Assembly (NCBI GenBank): GCA_000697055.1 | Contig: JNDT01001759.1 | Coordinates: 1 to 19,752, forward strand | Source of the DNA: Saksenaea vasiformis B4078 | Lineage: Eukaryota > Mucoromycota > Mucoromycetes > Mucorales > Saksenaeaceae | DNA length: 19,752 nt | Direction of reading: 5' to 3' | Made by a program: the position numbers and the translations under genes | Notes under the pieces: model-generated | The model's input: the letters and a program-made list of their open reading frames with translations, nothing else | Told to the model about the DNA's origin: nothing | Database searches by the model: none | Part shown: piece after piece, positions 18,994 through 19,752 of the stretch | Layout of the letters: each line of letters begins with the position of its first letter | How positions within the stretch are numbered: position 1 is the first letter of the stretch

Positions 18994-19003
18994 GCAAGAG
19001 ATA

Positions 19004-19752
19004 TCAACTACCTCCAGAAGGTGTAAAGATGCTTGGCCGCTGACCATGATAGATGGTATTGTAGCATATACCATAGATGTTTCGGGAAGTGTTGATGTCT
19101 CGCTGCCACACCGTACGACAACTGGTGCAAGTTAACACGGTGTACAGACTGAGACTCGCAGCACGGACTTGTTCCAAAGATTTTTCACCACATCGTGAAC
19201 ATACTTGAGATGTGTTATGTTCGTTGACGTTCATGATGACAAGCCTTCCTTCCTGCTCCGCCTTCTTCAGCAGTTTTCGACATTTATCCGCCAATCCAAC
19301 AGGTTTGCCACCGTATTGCCTTCTACAAAACTGACCAGAGCCAAACCCGATGACAGGAACCTTAGTTAAGTCATTATTGGTGGACGCCTTTTGCCATTTA
19401 CTATAATTATGATTGTATGAGAAAAAGTTGGTTCTCCACAACAATAACGTTTTTGGTAACTTACAAAGTCTTTTCTCCAGCCGGCTCACGTTGATTTGGG
19501 GAAGGAGCTTCATGAGACGGAACGAGTGGACCAGTTCCAGCAAATTGACGTCGTACCCCATCTCTTCTTCTTCGTCTTGACCGAGGCATGCCGTACCATT
19601 CACCAAGATCGCCATATTTTTTGCCACCGCTCACAAACACATTAACGAGCTCAGCGTCCATCCGCTGCCTTCCTCTGTAGTTCCTAAATTTTAAGCCTCG
19701 ATGGAACTGGTGTCCGTAAAATTCAGTCAATCCATTGAACACGTCCAAGATC
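19004..19752 (-). CDS. Fanzor (eukaryotic TnpB-like RNA-guided nuclease), C-terminal half
   Basis: Eukaryotic relative of the transposon-encoded TnpB nuclease, an RuvC enzyme guided by an RNA made from the element's own 3' region. Two exons are visible, 19465-19752 (cut by the window edge) and 19004-19400, split by a textbook 64-bp intron (GTAAGT...TTATAG); they join in frame to about 227 residues. Exon 1 reads GLTEFYGHQFHRGLKFRNYR and ends in an Arg-rich stretch (MPRSRRRRRDGVRRQ). Exon 2 has VPVIGFGSGQF, then the RuvC-II block NVNEHNTSQVCSRCG with its Glu, and after a spacer the second zinc-ribbon pair CTSCRTVW with RuvC-III QRDINTSRNI carrying the Asp. C-x2-C, C-x2-C and RDxNxxxN are the TnpB zinc-ribbon signature. 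The RuvC-I Asp should lie beyond 19752. The visible half has no stop or motif loss. Confidence 0.88.

Noticed and set aside
19004..19627. Reading 19004-19627 as one 207-residue protein starting MAKNMAILVNG
   Set aside because: The N-terminal part is out of frame with the Fanzor text; the intron at 19401-19464 joins the upstream frame properly and explains both pieces.
1..19752. tRNA, rRNA or other structured RNA genes
   Set aside because: I saw no cloverleaf with paired A/B-box sequences, no rRNA segment and no snRNA-like motif on either strand. This is a visual scan only.

Overview
The window looks like nuclear DNA of an early-diverging fungus, most likely Mucoromycota (Mucorales-like). The reasons are very short GT-AG introns (about 44-74 bp) in almost every gene, a fungal-type Tom20 continuing into MYND/SET domains, a fungal Hal2/Met22-type phosphatase, a Sal1-type calcium-regulated mitochondrial carrier, and hAT and Fanzor/TnpB-like mobile-element proteins. 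The placement rests on protein motifs recognised by eye; no database search was possible.

Layout. 1-1788 (+): the 3' part of a hAT DNA transposon, with the transposase C-terminal half in four visible exons, a poly(A) signal, a block of degenerate 16-bp repeats and a probable 3' terminal inverted repeat ending near 1788. 1797-4923: about 3.1 kb with no gene I can support; it holds a weak LTR-like segment, purine-rich DNA and a 25-bp tandem duplication. 4924-6222 (+): 3'(2'),5'-bisphosphate nucleotidase, six exons. 6223-8966: mostly non-coding, with a 57-codon ORF that has a broken zinc-knuckle look, an orphan exon-like ORF ending at 7840, and a perfect 9-bp hairpin. 8967-10801 (+): EF-hand mitochondrial ATP-Mg/phosphate-type carrier, seven exons. 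11577-12440 (-): 60S ribosomal protein uL2, three exons. 12742-14380 (-): Tom20 fused in frame to a split SET domain with a MYND zinc finger, six exons. 15111-16175 (+): MacroD-type macrodomain hydrolase, ten tiny exons. 16593-18324 (-): two tandem paralogues of a small single-exon MYND protein. 18524-18832 (-): unassigned ORF. 19004-19752 (-): C-terminal half of a Fanzor (eukaryotic TnpB homologue), cut by the window edge.

The housekeeping genes do not form a pathway. Two are mitochondrial (carrier and import receptor), one makes ribosomes, one clears the sulfate-assimilation by-product PAP, and one removes ADP-ribose marks. The ends of the window are accessory: a hAT element on the left, and on the right a Fanzor next to a duplicated MYND family. 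The best second-look items are the Fanzor with its 3' flank, and the Tom20-MYND-SET fusion, whose SET motif looks catalytically degenerate.
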